In this document: piece after piece, positions 1 to 9,963 of the stretch
How positions within the stretch are numbered: position 1 is the stretch's first letter
Layout: every line of letters starts with the position of its first letter
Assembly (NCBI RefSeq): GCF_001698815.1
Contig: NZ_LGSI01000044.1
Span: 1 to 64,000 of the forward strand
Length of the DNA: 64,000 bases
Source of the DNA: Pseudomonas syringae
GTDB lineage: Bacteria; Pseudomonadota; Gammaproteobacteria; Pseudomonadales; Pseudomonadaceae
Direction of reading: 5' to 3'
Program-made: the position numbers and the translations under genes
The notes under the pieces: model-generated
The model's input: the letters and a program-made list of their open reading frames with translations, nothing else
Told to the model about the DNA's origin: nothing
Databases searched by the model: none

Positions 1-193
1 ATTGCCGGGTAGCTATGTTCGGAATAGATAACCGCTGAAAGCATCTAAGCGGGAAACTAGCCTCAAGATGAGATCTCACTGGGACCTTGAGTCCCCTGAA
101 GGGCCGTCGAAGACTACGACGTTGATAGGTGGGGTGTGTAAGCGCTGTGAGGCGTTGAGCTAACCCATACTAATTGCCCGTGAGGCTTGACCA
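1..193 (+). rRNA. rrl: 23S ribosomal RNA, 3' end (partial)
   Basis: The first ~190 bases match the 3' end of bacterial 23S rRNA (helices near the end, then a GTGAGGCTTGACC terminus like the E. coli GGCTTAACC end). Only the tail of the gene is in the window; the rest lies to the left. The exact 3' end (about 191-195) is set by comparison with E. coli from memory. A roughly 160-base spacer without tRNA genes separates it from the 5S gene. Confidence 0.93.
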
Positions 194-351
194 TATAACA
201 CCCAAGCAATCTGTGACTCGAATGAGCATCAGATTGCGGTGACTGTGAAGACGACACGAACCGAAAGTTCGCGACGCACACGCACAAAAGACACCTGACT
301 ATCACATACCCGATTTGCCGAAACGTCGCAAGACGCGTCGGTACCCGAATT

Positions 352-467
352 TCTTGACGACCATAGAGCATTGGAACCACCTGATCCCATCCCGAACTCA
401 GCAGTGAAACGATGCATCGCCGATGGTAGTGTGGGGTTTCCCCATGTGAGAGTAGGTCATCGTCAAG
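352..467 (+). rRNA. rrf: 5S ribosomal RNA
   Basis: A 116-base sequence with the typical pseudomonad 5S layout: the terminal stem TCTTGACG (352-359) pairs with CGTCAAGA (461-468), and the inner conserved block GATCCCATCCCGAACTC is present. It follows the 23S end as in a standard rrn operon and is followed directly by a terminator. Ends may be off by one or two bases. Confidence 0.95.
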
Positions 468-479
468 ATTGAATTCCAG

Positions 480-515
480 AACCCCTGATCGCTTACGCGT
501 TCAGGGGTTTTGTTT
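480..515 (+). terminator. Rho-independent terminator of the rRNA operon
   Basis: Inverted repeat AACCCCTGA / TCAGGGGTT with a 12-base loop, followed by TTTTG. It lies 13 bases past the 5S gene and ends the rrn operon. Confidence 0.88.
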
Positions 516-541
516 ATCTGCTCGATTTATATCGCAGACAT

Positions 542-569
542 AAAAAAGCCACCTCATTGGGTGGCTTTT
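542..569 (-). terminator. Rho-independent terminator after queD
   Basis: The hairpin AAAAGCCACC / GGTGGCTTTT (loop TCATT) lies 15 bases beyond the queD stop. Read on the minus strand it ends in a T-run. The A/T tracts on both sides would also let it stop read-through from the rrn side. Confidence 0.8.
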
Positions 570-583
570 CATCTATTGCGGCA

Positions 584-946
584 TCAGTCGCCGCGATACT
601 CACACCCGCTGGTGCAAGTCTCATGGATGCGAATTGCAGAGAGTTCGGGCAGTAGTGGCTTCAGTTCGTTCCAAATCCATTTCGCCAGATTTTCGCTGGT
701 TGGATTGTCGAGGCCTGGAATGTCGTTCAGATAGTTGTGATCGAGGCGCTCATAAAGTGGCTTGAAGGTTGCTTTTATCTCGGAAAAGTCACGTATCCAC
801 CCGGTGTGTGGATCGACATCGCCAGCCAGATAGATTGCCACCCGAAACGAATGCCCGTGCAGGCGGCCGCACTTGTGGCCCTCTGGCACGTGTGGAAGAC
901 GATGGGCGGACTCGAAGGTAAACTCTTTAAAAATTTCCACAATCAA
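584..946 (-). CDS. queD: 6-carboxy-5,6,7,8-tetrahydropterin synthase QueD
   Basis: Converts 7,8-dihydroneopterin triphosphate to 6-carboxytetrahydropterin, the first committed step of preQ0/queuosine synthesis after GTP cyclohydrolase I (cytoplasm). The 120-residue protein has the PTPS fold signature: zinc ligands His15 (SAHRLP), His30 and His32 (HGHSF), catalytic Cys26, the Asp69-His70 pair and Glu109 in the HET motif, and PTSEN at 82-86. Length matches E. coli QueD (about 120). It is transcribed alone, away from the PepSY operon, and has its own terminator. I see no preQ1 riboswitch in front of it. Confidence 0.96.
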   Translation of the reverse strand: MIVEIFKEFTFESAHRLPHVPEGHKCGRLHGHSFRVAIYLAGDVDPHTGWIRDFSEIKATFKPLYERLDHNYLNDIPGLDNPTSENLAKWIWNELKPLLPELSAIRIHETCTSGCEYRGD

Positions 947-1120
947 TCAACTCTTAAAAATGGCGATCGCCGTAACGAGACGTGCAGTCACGAGTTTATC
1001 AGCAATGGTTTGACGGATGCGTTTAAAACCGCTTTCAGGCTCCTGTCTGCGATACCGACGAACGCGCGTTCTGCATCAAAGGATGTTGAAGCCTGTGTTG
1101 ATGGCCTCTGGCCAGACAGA

Positions 1121-1152
1121 TTCAGCTTCAATTAAGTTGATGGGGGTATCCT
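1121..1152 (+). promoter_or_regulatory. Candidate BqsR-type box and -10 element before the PepSY operon
   Basis: TTCAG (1121-1125), six bases, then TTAAG (1132-1136): one mismatch from the TTAAG-N6-TTAAG tandem repeat reported for P. aeruginosa BqsR. Ten bases downstream is a -10-like TATCCT (1147-1152). The ATG of the first PepSY gene follows at 1190. The layout (tandem half-sites where a -35 would be) is typical of OmpR-family activators. This is a visual match, not a search result. Confidence 0.5.
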
Positions 1153-1189
1153 CTGAGTCTGGAAAAAAATGTCTCAGTGGAGATCAATA

Positions 1190-1498
1190 ATGAAGACATT
1201 GTTAACCCTTTTTACTGCCGCGTTGTTCGTCTGTTCTGTCGGTTTAGCCTCCGCCCGCGATATTGGTCAGGAGGAGGCAGCGAAGCTGCGCACCGCCGGC
1301 ATTATTCAATCAACGGAACAGCTGAAGGCCGCAGCGCTAGCGGCGCACCCCGGTGCAACTATTACTGATAGTGAGCTGGACGAGGAGTACGGCAAACACG
1401 TTTATCAGGTCGACTTACGTGATCCGCAAGGTATTGAGTGGGACGTGGAGGTAGATGCCACCAATGGCACCATACTCAAGGACCATCAGGACAAGTAG
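1190..1498 (+). CDS. PepSY-domain periplasmic protein, first of two
   Basis: A 102-residue protein with an N-terminal signal peptide (Met-Lys start, hydrophobic stretch, cleavage near GLASA|RD) and one PepSY-type alpha/beta domain covering the rest. The start at 1190 is chosen over the in-frame ATG at 1169 because GGAG lies 7 bases before it and the protein then begins with a normal signal peptide. The family is thought to bind or inhibit periplasmic partners; no catalytic residues are expected. It is the first gene of a run of four (PepSY, PepSY, response regulator, sensor kinase) with 0-1 base spacing. The arrangement matches PA2659/PA2658 (bqsP/bqsQ) of P. aeruginosa, so a role as output or accessory of the two-component system is inferred. 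Confidence 0.85.
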   Translation: MKTLLTLFTAALFVCSVGLASARDIGQEEAAKLRTAGIIQSTEQLKAAALAAHPGATITDSELDEEYGKHVYQVDLRDPQGIEWDVEVDATNGTILKDHQDK

Positions 1499-1807
1499 AT
1501 GACAGTTGAAAAGCGTCTCGCAGTCATTTGCGGCCTGATGCTGGTGTGCATCGCTGGGCAAGCACGAGATCTTGATCAAGACGAAGCACTGACCTTGCGC
1601 CAGACCGGTGTCATCCTGCCCCTCGAGCAGCTGGTCGACTTAGCATTGGGTCGTTACCCCGGCGCCAGGTTGCTCGAAGCCGAGCTTGAAGAGAAACACG
1701 GCGTCTATGTGTATGAGTTTGAGGTGTTGACCAGGGAAGGCGTTGTCCGCGAACTGAAGTTCGACGCGCGTGACAGCCGACTGTTGAAAGACGAGGAAGA
1801 CGACTGA
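1499..1807 (+). CDS. PepSY-domain periplasmic protein, second of two
   Basis: A 102-residue protein that starts on the base after the previous stop. It has a signal peptide (about residues 1-22, ending GQA|RD) and a PepSY domain similar to its neighbour: both mature parts start ARD-[IL]-x-Q-[ED]-EA, contain a YPGA/HPGA motif, and end in an acidic tail (LLKDEEDD here). The pair looks like a tandem duplication. Its TGA overlaps the ATG of the response regulator by one base (TGATG), which implies translational coupling. The acidic C-terminus could bind cations, but that is inference. Confidence 0.83.
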   Translation: MTVEKRLAVICGLMLVCIAGQARDLDQDEALTLRQTGVILPLEQLVDLALGRYPGARLLEAELEEKHGVYVYEFEVLTREGVVRELKFDARDSRLLKDEEDD

Positions 1808-2475
1808 TGCGCTTGTTATTGGTGGAAGATCACGTTCCATTGGCCGATGAGCTACTTGTCGGCCTGGGTAAGCAGGGGTACGCCGTGGACTGGCTCGCTG
1901 ATGGCCGCGATGCAGTGCATCAGGGCCTGAGTGAGCCTTACGATTTGATTGTGCTGGATCTGGGGCTTCCCGGTCTCCCGGGGTTGCAGGTTCTGGAGCA
2001 GTGGCGCGCTTCTGGCCTGGTCATCCCAGTATTGATTCTGACAGCCCGGGGATCATGGTCCGAGCGTATCGAAGGACTGAAGGCCGGAGCGGATGATTAT
2101 CTGACCAAGCCGTTTCATCCTGAAGAATTGCAGTTGCGCATCCAAGCACTGTTGCGACGCTCTCATGGCCTCGCCAATCAACCCCGTCTGGAATCCGCAG
2201 GTCTTCATCTTGATGAGGGGCGGCAAAGCGTCAGCAGTGATGGAGTGGATATCCAACTCACTTCCGCGGAGTTCCGACTGCTGCGCTACTTCATGCTTCA
2301 CCCCGAACAGATCCTGTCCAAGAGTCATTTGGCTGAACACTTGTACGATGGAGAAAACGAGCGTGATTCCAATGTGATTGAAGTGCATGTCAATCACCTG
2401 CGTCGCAAGCTTGGCAAAGCCGTCATAGAAACCCGCCGGGGCCAAGGTTATCGATTCGGTGGAGCGCCTGTTTGA
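1807..2475 (+). CDS. OmpR-family response regulator (BqsR/CarR-like)
   Basis: A 222-residue DNA-binding response regulator. The receiver domain (about 1-115) has the acidic pair Glu7-Asp8, the phosphoacceptor Asp51 (VLDLGLPG) and Lys101 (TKPF). The C-terminal winged helix (about 125-218) has the [12 protein letters not shown] and RGQGYRF motifs of OmpR/PhoB proteins. Gene order (two PepSY genes, this regulator, its kinase, close to queD, a chemoreceptor and nuo) matches the P. aeruginosa BqsRS/CarRS locus (PA2656-2659), reported to respond to Fe(II) and Ca2+. The ortholog assignment rests on context and general similarity, so the gene symbol is left blank. Confidence 0.88.
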   Translation: MRLLLVEDHVPLADELLVGLGKQGYAVDWLADGRDAVHQGLSEPYDLIVLDLGLPGLPGLQVLEQWRASGLVIPVLILTARGSWSERIEGLKAGADDYLTKPFHPEELQLRIQALLRRSHGLANQPRLESAGLHLDEGRQSVSSDGVDIQLTSAEFRLLRYFMLHPEQILSKSHLAEHLYDGENERDSNVIEVHVNHLRRKLGKAVIETRRGQGYRFGGAPV

Positions 2476-3797
2476 AGTCTATTCAGGGGCGTCTCAGTCT
2501 GGGTCTGATCAGCGTCATGGTGGTCGTATGCGTGATTCTGGCGCAAATCAGCCTGTGGCTTTTTGAAGTCGGTTTGCAGCGTTATCTTGAAGCCGGCCTG
2601 CGTAATGAGAGCGAAAACCTGCTGGTTGCGCTGGTGCGTGGACCAACTGGCTTGCAACTTGATGAACATCGCTTGTCCCCGGCGTATCAGCGACCTTACT
2701 CGGGTCATTATTTTCGCGTGGACTTCGATCAGGGGCACTGGCGATCCAGGTCGCTGTGGGACCTCGAATTGCCTGAGCTTGACGGCATCGGGCTGCACGC
2801 CAATCTCGAGTTGGGCACGACCGGCCAATCCCTGCTGTTGCTCAATACGGAATATCGCAAGTTCGGGCAGTCTATTTCGATCACCGTCGCACAGGATTAC
2901 ACGCCCGTCAGAGCAAGCTTTCAGCGAGTACAGCAATTTGGCCTTGGGCTCGGGCTTGCAGCGCTGCTGGTCATTCTTGTTCTACAGCGCATTACCGTGC
3001 GTCGCGCATTAAGGCCGTTGGAGAATGTTCGCAAGCAGATATTCCAGTTGCAGCAGGGCCAGCGATCGCAGCTTGATAGCGAGGTGCCGCTTGAGCTGGA
3101 GCCGCTTGTTGCGCAGATCAATCATTTGCTCGCCCACACCGAAGACAGTCTCAAGCGCTCCCGTAATGCTTTGGGCAACCTCGGACATGCGCTGAAAACT
3201 CCATTGGCTGTTCTTGTCAGCCTGGCATCGAATTCCCAGCTTGATGCCTACCCCGCGTTGCGCAACACCTTGCGCGAACAGTTGGAGCACATTGAGCAGC
3301 GGTTGGTTCGCGAGCTCAATCGGGCACGCTTGTCCGGAGATGCACTACCCGGTGCGCGTTTCGACTGCGATGCAGAACTCGGTGGGCTGCTGGCGACGTT
3401 GCGCATGATTCACGGCGATCATCTGGAGCTGTCGACCAAGGTGGCCAGCGGCCTATGTCTGCCTTGGGATCGCGAAGACATTCTTGAGCTGCTCGGCAAC
3501 CTGATGGACAACGCCTGCAAGTGGGCTGACAGTGAGGTGTTGCTGACCATTACCGAGCAAGAGCAGGGCTTTTGTTTGTTGGTTGAAGATGATGGTCCGG
3601 GCATTCCTGAATCCAGACGCGAGGAAGTGTTCAGCCGCGGCGCCCGGCTGGATGAGCAAATCACCGGGCACGGATTGGGCCTGGGCATTGTGCGAGACAT
3701 CATCCACGCCTGGGGTGGCGAACTCAGGCTGTTGGAAAGTCCGCTTGGCGGATTACAGGTGCGTATCGATTTGCCGTTGGGACCGGTCTTGCTCTGA
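2472..3797 (+). CDS. Membrane sensor histidine kinase (BqsS/CarS-like)
   Basis: A 441-residue inner-membrane kinase. It starts at a TTG that overlaps the regulator's stop by four bases. Domains: TM1 (about 12-32), a periplasmic sensor of about 120 residues, TM2 (about 155-172), a HAMP-like linker, phosphoacceptor His239 in [11 protein letters not shown], then an HATPase domain with the N-box [12 protein letters not shown]1 DDGPGIP and G2 GHGLGLGIV. It would phosphorylate the regulator encoded just upstream. The Fe(II)-binding motif RExxE reported for P. aeruginosa BqsS is not present in exact form in the periplasmic part; the closest string is RNESE (44-48), so the signal sensed here may differ. 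Confidence 0.88.
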   Translation: MKSIQGRLSLGLISVMVVVCVILAQISLWLFEVGLQRYLEAGLRNESENLLVALVRGPTGLQLDEHRLSPAYQRPYSGHYFRVDFDQGHWRSRSLWDLELPELDGIGLHANLELGTTGQSLLLLNTEYRKFGQSISITVAQDYTPVRASFQRVQQFGLGLGLAALLVILVLQRITVRRALRPLENVRKQIFQLQQGQRSQLDSEVPLELEPLVAQINHLLAHTEDSLKRSRNALGNLGHALKTPLAVLVSLASNSQLDAYPALRNTLREQLEHIEQRLVRELNRARLSGDALPGARFDCDAELGGLLATLRMIHGDHLELSTKVASGLCLPWDREDILELLGNLMDNACKWADSEVLLTITEQEQGFCLLVEDDGPGIPESRREEVFSRGARLDEQITGHGLGLGIVRDIIHAWGGELRLLESPLGGLQVRIDLPLGPVLL

Positions 3798-3935
3798 GGC
3801 TGTACGACACTGCTGCAGTCGATAGAAGTTTGGTCCTGCAAACAATTCGGAGGATTCTCAACTTTCCAGACAAATGGCCGTTAAACAGGTTAACTGCACC
3901 TTACCCAATAAAAACAAACTGATTTCTGGAGCTCT

Positions 3936-5615
3936 ATGCGTATTAGCCTGAAAGCCAAAGTACTTTCGCTGGCGGTGCTGCCGGTGCTGATATTTGCGCT
4001 GGTGATCAGCGTAGCGACCGTTGTCATGCTGCGCGAGCAGGCGCAGCGCGAGGTCAGTGAGACGCGTGAGCGCTTGCTCGCGGAAGCCAAGTCGACCCTG
4101 CAAAGCTATGTCGCGGTCGCCATGACCACCATCAAGCCAATCTACGATGCTGCTGCGCCGGGTGACGACGCTGCGCGCGCTCAGGTCATCAAGCTGCTCT
4201 CCAATATCACCTACGGCAAAGACGGCTACTTCTTCGGTTACGATTCCCAATCGGTGCGCCTGTTCAAGGCCAGCAGTCCGGATGGCGTTGGCAAAAGTTT
4301 CAAGGACGCCCGCGATCCCAACGGCGTTTATGTCAACAACGAACTGGTTGCCGTTGCTAAAGCCGGTACGCATTACCTCCTTTATTCATCACCGCTGCCG
4401 GGTAAGACCGAGTTACTGCCAAAACTGGGTTACACCGAGTATTTGCCTAAATGGGACATGGCGGTCGGGTCATCGGTAAATCTGGATGGTATCGACGCTC
4501 AGGTAGCAGTGGTCGAGAAAAGCGTCGAAGCACGTTTGCAGGAGATGCTGCTTAGCATCATTGGCATCGCGGTGCTGGTTCTGATCATCATCACTGCAGT
4601 CGGGACCATCCTGGCGGGCACCTTGCTGCGCCCACTGCGCCTGATGAAAGCCAATCTTGATGATATCGCTGCGGGGGAGGGTGATCTAACTCGCCGCCTG
4701 ACGATTACCAGCCAGGATGAACTCGGTGACCTTGCCGGATCCTTCAACCGTTTCGTCGACAAAATCCATGGTCTGGTGCAGCAGATCGCGGGCATGACAA
4801 CGCAATTGACCGGGCTTGTCGGGCAGGTTTCCAGCCAGGCGCAACGGTCCGAACAGGCGATGGAGCGTCAGCGCCACGAAACCGATCAGGTGGCCACCGC
4901 GATCAACCAAATGTCTGCGGCAGCCCAGGAAGTGGCGAAGAGTGCGCAGGGCGCATCGGTCGCCGCGCAGCAGACCGACGAGCAAGGTCAGTCCGCCAAG
5001 CGTGTGGTGGACGGCAGCATCAAGCAGATTCATGCGTTGGTGGAGGATATCCGCAATAGCGGTACGTCTCTGGACAGCCTGCAGCAGGACGTTTCCTCTA
5101 TTGTCAGCGTACTCGGCGTGATTCGCTCCATTGCCGAGCAGACCAACCTGCTTGCCCTCAACGCCGCTATTGAAGCCGCGCGGGCCGGGGAGGCGGGACG
5201 TGGTTTCGCGGTTGTAGCTGACGAAGTGCGGGCCCTGGCCAGTCGCACTCAGCAAAGCACCCAGGAAATTCAGGGGATGATTGATCGACTGCAAAAGGGC
5301 ACTCAGACGGCAGTAGATGCCATGCGCCGCTCCAGCGAGGCTGGCGATGGTACTTCCGTGCAGGCCAATCAGGCAGGAGCGTCTCTGGATGCGATCGGCC
5401 ATTTGATCGGCACCATCAACTCGATGAACGCGCAAATTGCCAGTGCAGCCGAAGAGCAGACTGCCGTGGCTGAAGAGATCAATCGCAGCGTGCACCAGAT
5501 CGCTTCGGCAGTGGATATCGTGGCCGATGAAACCCGCCAGAGTGCCGAAACCTCTCGCAATCTGGATGACCTTGGCCGTCGCCTGGGTGCGCTGGTAAAC
5601 CAGTTCCGCGTCTGA
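3936..5615 (+). CDS. Methyl-accepting chemotaxis protein with single-Cache sensor
   Basis: A 559-residue chemoreceptor. TM1 (about 10-32) is followed by a periplasmic region of about 155 residues with an sCache_2-type sequence ([19 protein letters not shown]), TM2 (about 206-228), HAMP, and a cytoplasmic signalling coiled coil whose tip has [20 protein letters not shown] and [12 protein letters not shown]. There is no C-terminal CheR-tethering pentapeptide. Size, sensor class and its position near nuoN resemble P. aeruginosa PA2652 (CtpM, a malate receptor), so small organic acids are the likely ligands by inference. It is transcribed from its own promoter about 140 bases after the kinase gene. 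Confidence 0.92.
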   Translation: MRISLKAKVLSLAVLPVLIFALVISVATVVMLREQAQREVSETRERLLAEAKSTLQSYVAVAMTTIKPIYDAAAPGDDAARAQVIKLLSNITYGKDGYFFGYDSQSVRLFKASSPDGVGKSFKDARDPNGVYVNNELVAVAKAGTHYLLYSSPLPGKTELLPKLGYTEYLPKWDMAVGSSVNLDGIDAQVAVVEKSVEARLQEMLLSIIGIAVLVLIIITAVGTILAGTLLRPLRLMKANLDDIAAGEGDLTRRLTITSQDELGDLAGSFNRFVDKIHGLVQQIAGMTTQLTGLVGQVSSQAQRSEQAMERQRHETDQVATAINQMSAAAQEVAKSAQGASVAAQQTDEQGQSAKRVVDGSIKQIHALVEDIRNSGTSLDSLQQDVSSIVSVLGVIRSIAEQTNLLALNAAIEAARAGEAGRGFAVVADEVRALASRTQQSTQEIQGMIDRLQKGTQTAVDAMRRSSEAGDGTSVQANQAGASLDAIGHLIGTINSMNAQIASAAEEQTAVAEEINRSVHQIASAVDIVADETRQSAETSRNLDDLGRRLGALVNQFRV

Positions 5616-5665
5616 TCCTTCAAGGACGCGTCCTGTCCTGATTCGCTCGTCTCCAGATTGTATCC

Positions 5666-5707
5666 ACCATCCTCAGGTAATCAGTTCGCTGATTGCCAGG
5701 ATGATGG
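5666..5707 (+). other. Imperfect hairpin with a TTCG loop in the MCP / AI-2E gap
   Basis: CCATC..CTCAGGTAATCAG pairs imperfectly with CTGATTGCCAGGATGATGG around a TTCG loop. It has no T-run after it, so it is not a standard terminator. It may help end the chemoreceptor transcript or sit in the leader of the next gene. Confidence 0.4.
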
Positions 5708-5776
5708 CACTTGCCCGTGGATTGGCGGACTAAGCACTAGGTCCAGCGATTCGCGGGCCTCTGACATGGAAAGTAC

Positions 5777-6841
5777 ATGAACGAAACCACGTTGCAATAC
5801 AAAACCTTATTGATGTTGCTGGTGCTGGTCACCATCGCTTTCGTGTGGATCCTATTGCCGTTTTACGGAGCGGTATTCTGGGCAGTGATCCTCGGCATCA
5901 TCTTTGCTCCGCTGCAACGTCGCTTGCTGCTGCGATTCGGCTGGCAACGGAACCTGACGTCCTTGTGCACGCTGTTGATTTGCCTGGTGATAGCCATCCT
6001 GCCCGTCATTGTCATCAGTGCCTTGCTGGTTCAAGAGGGTGCCACGTTGTACAAAAACTTGGAAAGCGGGCAGTTGGATATCGCCAGCTATCTCGCTGAA
6101 TTCAAGGGATTGCTGCCACCTTACCTGCAGCACTGGCTTGATCGCCTCGGTATGGGCGACCTCAACGGTCTGCGCGACAAAATTGCCAAGGGCGCGATGC
6201 AGGGCAGCCAGTACCTTGCAACTCAAGCCTTCAGCTTTGGGCAGGGTACGTTTGATTTCGTGGTGAGCTTCTTCATCATGCTTTACCTGCTGTTCTTCTT
6301 TCTGCGAGACGGCCAGGATCTGGTACGCAAGATTCGCATCGCCGTGCCACTGGCCGAACCGCAGAAGCGCCGCCTGCAACTGAAGTTCACCCGCGTGGTT
6401 CGCGCTACGGTCAAAGGCAACGTAGTGGTGGCGATCACTCAGGGTGCTTTGGGTGGGTTTATCTTCTGGAGTCTCGACATTCCCAGCGCATTGCTTTGGG
6501 CGGTCATCATGGCGTTCCTGTCGCTGTTGCCGGCGGTCGGGGCGGGGATCGTCTGGGCGCCAGTTGCGGCGTACTTCCTGCTCAGCGGTATGATCTGGCA
6601 GGGCGTAGTGCTCTCGCTGTTCGGGGTATTCGTGATTGGTCTGGTGGACAACGTCCTGCGTCCGATTCTGGTCGGCAAGGACACCAAGATGCCGGATTAC
6701 CTGATCCTGATCTCAACCCTGGGTGGCATGGCCGTGTTCGGCCTGAACGGCTTCGTCATCGGGCCAATGGTCGCTGCGCTGTTCATGTCGACCTGGGGCC
6801 TGTTCGTCGGCGCCAAGAAAGCCGTGCGCTTGCCGGGCTAG
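5777..6841 (+). CDS. AI-2E family (PerM/TqsA-type) membrane transporter
   Basis: A 354-residue inner-membrane protein of the AI-2 exporter superfamily. Hydrophobic segments lie at about 12-48 (two adjacent), 62-90, 150-180, 215-265, 270-300 and 305-340, with a soluble stretch between about 90 and 150. The conserved C-terminal region contains GLVDNVLRPILVG and the following hydrophobic FGLNGFVIGPM. The family includes autoinducer-2 exporters and ion/H+ antiporters, so the substrate cannot be told from sequence. It stands alone and is separated from the convergent nuo operon by a shared terminator. Confidence 0.88.
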   Translation: MNETTLQYKTLLMLLVLVTIAFVWILLPFYGAVFWAVILGIIFAPLQRRLLLRFGWQRNLTSLCTLLICLVIAILPVIVISALLVQEGATLYKNLESGQLDIASYLAEFKGLLPPYLQHWLDRLGMGDLNGLRDKIAKGAMQGSQYLATQAFSFGQGTFDFVVSFFIMLYLLFFFLRDGQDLVRKIRIAVPLAEPQKRRLQLKFTRVVRATVKGNVVVAITQGALGGFIFWSLDIPSALLWAVIMAFLSLLPAVGAGIVWAPVAAYFLLSGMIWQGVVLSLFGVFVIGLVDNVLRPILVGKDTKMPDYLILISTLGGMAVFGLNGFVIGPMVAALFMSTWGLFVGAKKAVRLPG

Positions 6842-6869
6842 CGCTGCAAACAAGACGTTTGTATTGACC

Positions 6870-6902
6870 AAAAAAAACCTGCTCATGTGAGCAGGTTTTT
6901 TT
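6870..6902. terminator. Bidirectional terminator between the AI-2E gene and nuoN
   Basis: AAAAAACCTGCTCA / TGAGCAGGTTTTTT with a two-base centre. A-runs on the left and T-runs on the right serve both the plus-strand AI-2E transporter gene and the minus-strand nuo operon. Confidence 0.9.
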
Positions 6903-6914
6903 AGGTCTACTGGA

Positions 6915-8384
6915 TCAGCTCGCGAGTTGCAGGCCCGCGTGCAGCACCAGGTCCAGCAAAGGTTGTGGGTAAACCCCAAGCGCGAACGCCAGGACAGCAA
7001 TGGCCAGCAACATCACGCCGCCAGTGCGTTGTGCCCAGTTGAACTGTGCATCGTGACGCGGCAGCTTGGAGTCAACCAGATACAAAGTGACCATCACGCG
7101 CAGGTAGTAGAACACGCCAATGGCACTACCGATGATCAGCGAACCGGTCAGCCACCACAGGTGCGCTTCAACACCGGTAGCAATGATGTAGAACTTGCCG
7201 ATGAAGCCCGCAGTCAGCGGAATGCCCGCAAGGGACAGCATCATCAGGGTCATCACGGCAGTCAGGTACGGACGGCGCCAGAACAGGCCGCGGTACTCGA
7301 ACATCGCGTCGGCATCACGACCGCTGTAAGGCGAGGACATCATGGTGATGACGCCGAAGCTGCCCAGGGTAGTGATGACGTAGGTCACCAGATAAACACC
7401 AATCGCTTCAACCGCCATGCCTTTGCTGGCAACCAGCGCGATCATCAGATAGCCGAAGTGAGCGATGGACGAATAACCCAGCAGACGCTTGAGGTTGGTC
7501 TGAGTCAGCGCCAGCAGGTTGCCGACGAGGATCGAGGCAACGGCGATCACCGCCAGTACGTCATGCAGCACACCGCTGCTGGCCGCCGGCGAAATCTGGA
7601 ACAAACGCACCAGCACGGCAAACACCGCGACTTTACTGGCGGTTGCCAGGAACGCCGCTACCGGGGCAGGGGCGCCTTCGTAGACGTCCGGCGTCCACAA
7701 GTGGAAAGGTACCAGCGACAGTTTGAACGCCAGACCGACCAGCATCATGCCCAGGCCCAGGCTTGCGATCGGGCTCGGCAGGCCGGTTGCAGCCAATGCC
7801 TTGCCAATCCCGTCGAAGCTCAAGGTGCCGGCTTCGGCGTACAGCAGCGCCATGCCGAACAGCAGGAATGCGGAGCCTGCGGCTGACAGGACCATGTACT
7901 TGATGCCGCCTTCCAGCGAGCGCTTGTTGAAGAAGGCATATGCCACCAGTCCGTACACCGGCACCGACAGCAGCTCCAGACCGATGAACAATCCGGCCAG
8001 ATGCTGCGCGCTGACCAGAACCATGCCGCCGGCAGCGGCCATCAGGATCAGCAGGTAAAGCTCTTCGCGATTGCCGGGGTAGCCGACCTTGCCATCACCT
8101 AGATAGGCGTGGGCCATGGTCACACAGGCCAGGGTCGACGCCAGGATCAGCGCCATGTAAAGGCAGGCGAAGCTGTCGATGTGTAGCAGCGGCGTGACGA
8201 CCAGCGGCGCGACTTTCAGTGCCGGGTAGATCGACAGCAATGCCAGGTTGAGGCCTGCAACGGACAGCAGGAATGTTTGCGAGTGATTGCGACGCCACGC
8301 GATTGCCAGCATCACCACGACAATCGTGGCACTGGTAATCAGCAGCGGCGCAAGCGCAATAAAGTGTTGAATCGTCAGGTCCAT
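6915..8384 (-). CDS. nuoN: NADH-quinone oxidoreductase subunit N
   Basis: One of the three antiporter-like proton-pumping subunits in the membrane arm of complex I; 489 residues and about 14 TM helices. The TM5 glutamate needed for pumping is in [14 protein letters not shown], and lysines lie in the expected mid-membrane positions (e.g. [12 protein letters not shown]). The start at 8384 gives a normal MDLTIQHF N-terminus; the open frame runs further upstream without similarity. It is the last gene of the operon, 7 bases after nuoM. Confidence 0.97.
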   Translation of the reverse strand: MDLTIQHFIALAPLLITSATIVVVMLAIAWRRNHSQTFLLSVAGLNLALLSIYPALKVAPLVVTPLLHIDSFACLYMALILASTLACVTMAHAYLGDGKVGYPGNREELYLLILMAAAGGMVLVSAQHLAGLFIGLELLSVPVYGLVAYAFFNKRSLEGGIKYMVLSAAGSAFLLFGMALLYAEAGTLSFDGIGKALAATGLPSPIASLGLGMMLVGLAFKLSLVPFHLWTPDVYEGAPAPVAAFLATASKVAVFAVLVRLFQISPAASSGVLHDVLAVIAVASILVGNLLALTQTNLKRLLGYSSIAHFGYLMIALVASKGMAVEAIGVYLVTYVITTLGSFGVITMMSSPYSGRDADAMFEYRGLFWRRPYLTAVMTLMMLSLAGIPLTAGFIGKFYIIATGVEAHLWWLTGSLIIGSAIGVFYYLRVMVTLYLVDSKLPRHDAQFNWAQRTGGVMLLAIAVLAFALGVYPQPLLDLVLHAGLQLAS

Positions 8385-8391
8385 AGCGCTC

Positions 8392-9924
8392 TTACCGGGC
8401 CGAAGCGAGTTGAGTGAAGGCGGTGCCGAGCCATTGCTGCACGCCATGCATGGTCGCTGCCGAAGTATCGAGGAACGGCTGCGGGTAAACCCCGAGCACC
8501 ACCAGCAATACGGCAAGTCCCAGCACCATAATCAGTTCCCGTGCGTCCATACCCTTGAGGATCGCGTCCGATTTGGACGGTCCGAAGTAGGCGCGGTGGA
8601 TCATGATCAGCGAGTAGACGGAGCCAAACACCAGACCGGAAGTGGCGATTGCCGTGATCCATGGCGAGGCGACAAAGTTGCCCAGCAGGATCAGGAACTC
8701 GCCGACGAAGTTACCGGTACCCGGCAGCCCCAACGAAGCGGCGGCGAAGAACAGGCTGATCGCCGGCAGATAGGCGATGCGCGACCACAAACCGCCCATT
8801 TCACGCATGTCCCGCGTGTGCATACGTTCGTACAACTGACCGCTGAGGATAAACAGCGCAGCTGCCGACAGGCCGTGGGCAATCATCTGCACCACTACGC
8901 CTTGTAGCGCTTGTTGGCTGCCGGAATAGATACCGATCAGGACGAAACCCATGTGCGAAACGCTGGAATACGCGATCAGACGCTTGATGTCGGTCTGGGC
9001 GAAGGCCAGGAAGGCACCGTAGAAAATGCCGATCAGACCCAGCACCATCGCGATCGGAGCGAATTCGGCCGATGCGTTGGGGAACAACGGCAGGGCGAAG
9101 CGCAGCAGACCATAAGCAGCGGTTTTCAGCAGGATACCGGCCAGATCGACCGAACCCGCTGTCGGCGCCTGGGCGTGAGCGTCCGGCAGCCAGGAGTGGA
9201 AAGGCACGACCGGCAGCTTCACCGCGAAGGCAATGAAGAAGCCCAGCATCAGGATGTATTCAGTGCCTGGCGCCAGTTGGGTCTTCAGCAGTGTGGCGTA
9301 ATCGAAGGTGATCACACCGGTCTGGTTGAAGTTGACCAGTACCAGCCCCAGGATCGCCACCAACATGATCAGGCCGCTGGCCTGAGTGAAGATGAAGAAC
9401 TTGGTCGCAGCGTAGATTCGAGTCTTCTTGCCGTCCGATGAGCTATGACCCCAGAGCGCGATGAGGAAGTACATCGGCACCAGCATCATTTCCCAGAAGA
9501 AGAAGAACATGAACAGGTCGATGGCGAGGAACACGCCAATGACACCGCCCAGGATCCACATCAGGTTCAGGTGGAAGAACCCGACCTTGCGCTGGATCTC
9601 GTTCCACGAGCACAGCACTGACAGAATGCCGAGCAGGCCGGTGAGCAGGATCATCAGCAGCGACAGGCCATCCAGCGCCAGGTGCACGCTGATACCGAAG
9701 CGCGAGATCCACAGGTGCTTGAATTCAAGCGCCCAGGTTGGGTCGACGCCGGGAGCCGGTGCGTAACTGAAGTTGCCAGTACTCCACAACCAGAGGCCCA
9801 GGGCCAGTTCGAGGGACATGGTCAGCAGCGCGATCCAGCGCGGCAGGGTGGAGCTGTATTGCTCACCCAGCCAGCACAGCAGGCCGCCGATAAAGGGGAT
9901 CAGGATTAGCCAAGGCAGAATCAT
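8392..9924 (-). CDS. nuoM: NADH-quinone oxidoreductase subunit M
   Basis: A 510-residue antiporter-like subunit of complex I with about 14 TM helices. The key glutamate is in [14 protein letters not shown], and the helix-break lysine region is in [18 protein letters not shown], both hallmarks of NuoM. It lies between nuoL (39-base gap) and nuoN (7-base gap). Length agrees with the family (about 505-510). Confidence 0.97.
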   Translation of the reverse strand: MILPWLILIPFIGGLLCWLGEQYSSTLPRWIALLTMSLELALGLWLWSTGNFSYAPAPGVDPTWALEFKHLWISRFGISVHLALDGLSLLMILLTGLLGILSVLCSWNEIQRKVGFFHLNLMWILGGVIGVFLAIDLFMFFFFWEMMLVPMYFLIALWGHSSSDGKKTRIYAATKFFIFTQASGLIMLVAILGLVLVNFNQTGVITFDYATLLKTQLAPGTEYILMLGFFIAFAVKLPVVPFHSWLPDAHAQAPTAGSVDLAGILLKTAAYGLLRFALPLFPNASAEFAPIAMVLGLIGIFYGAFLAFAQTDIKRLIAYSSVSHMGFVLIGIYSGSQQALQGVVVQMIAHGLSAAALFILSGQLYERMHTRDMREMGGLWSRIAYLPAISLFFAAASLGLPGTGNFVGEFLILLGNFVASPWITAIATSGLVFGSVYSLIMIHRAYFGPSKSDAILKGMDARELIMVLGLAVLLVVLGVYPQPFLDTSAATMHGVQQWLGTAFTQLASAR

Positions 9925-9963
9925 GACGGGCTCAATTCCTTTCGCAAATTCGCAAGGTTCATG

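Noticed and set aside
947..1120. preQ1 riboswitch upstream of queD
   Set aside because: I looked for the compact preQ1 pseudoknot pattern on the minus strand before queD and saw none.
737..1135. 132-codon plus-strand frame opposite queD
   Set aside because: It overlaps queD and its promoter on the other strand, has no ribosome site and no recognisable motif; it is a shadow frame.
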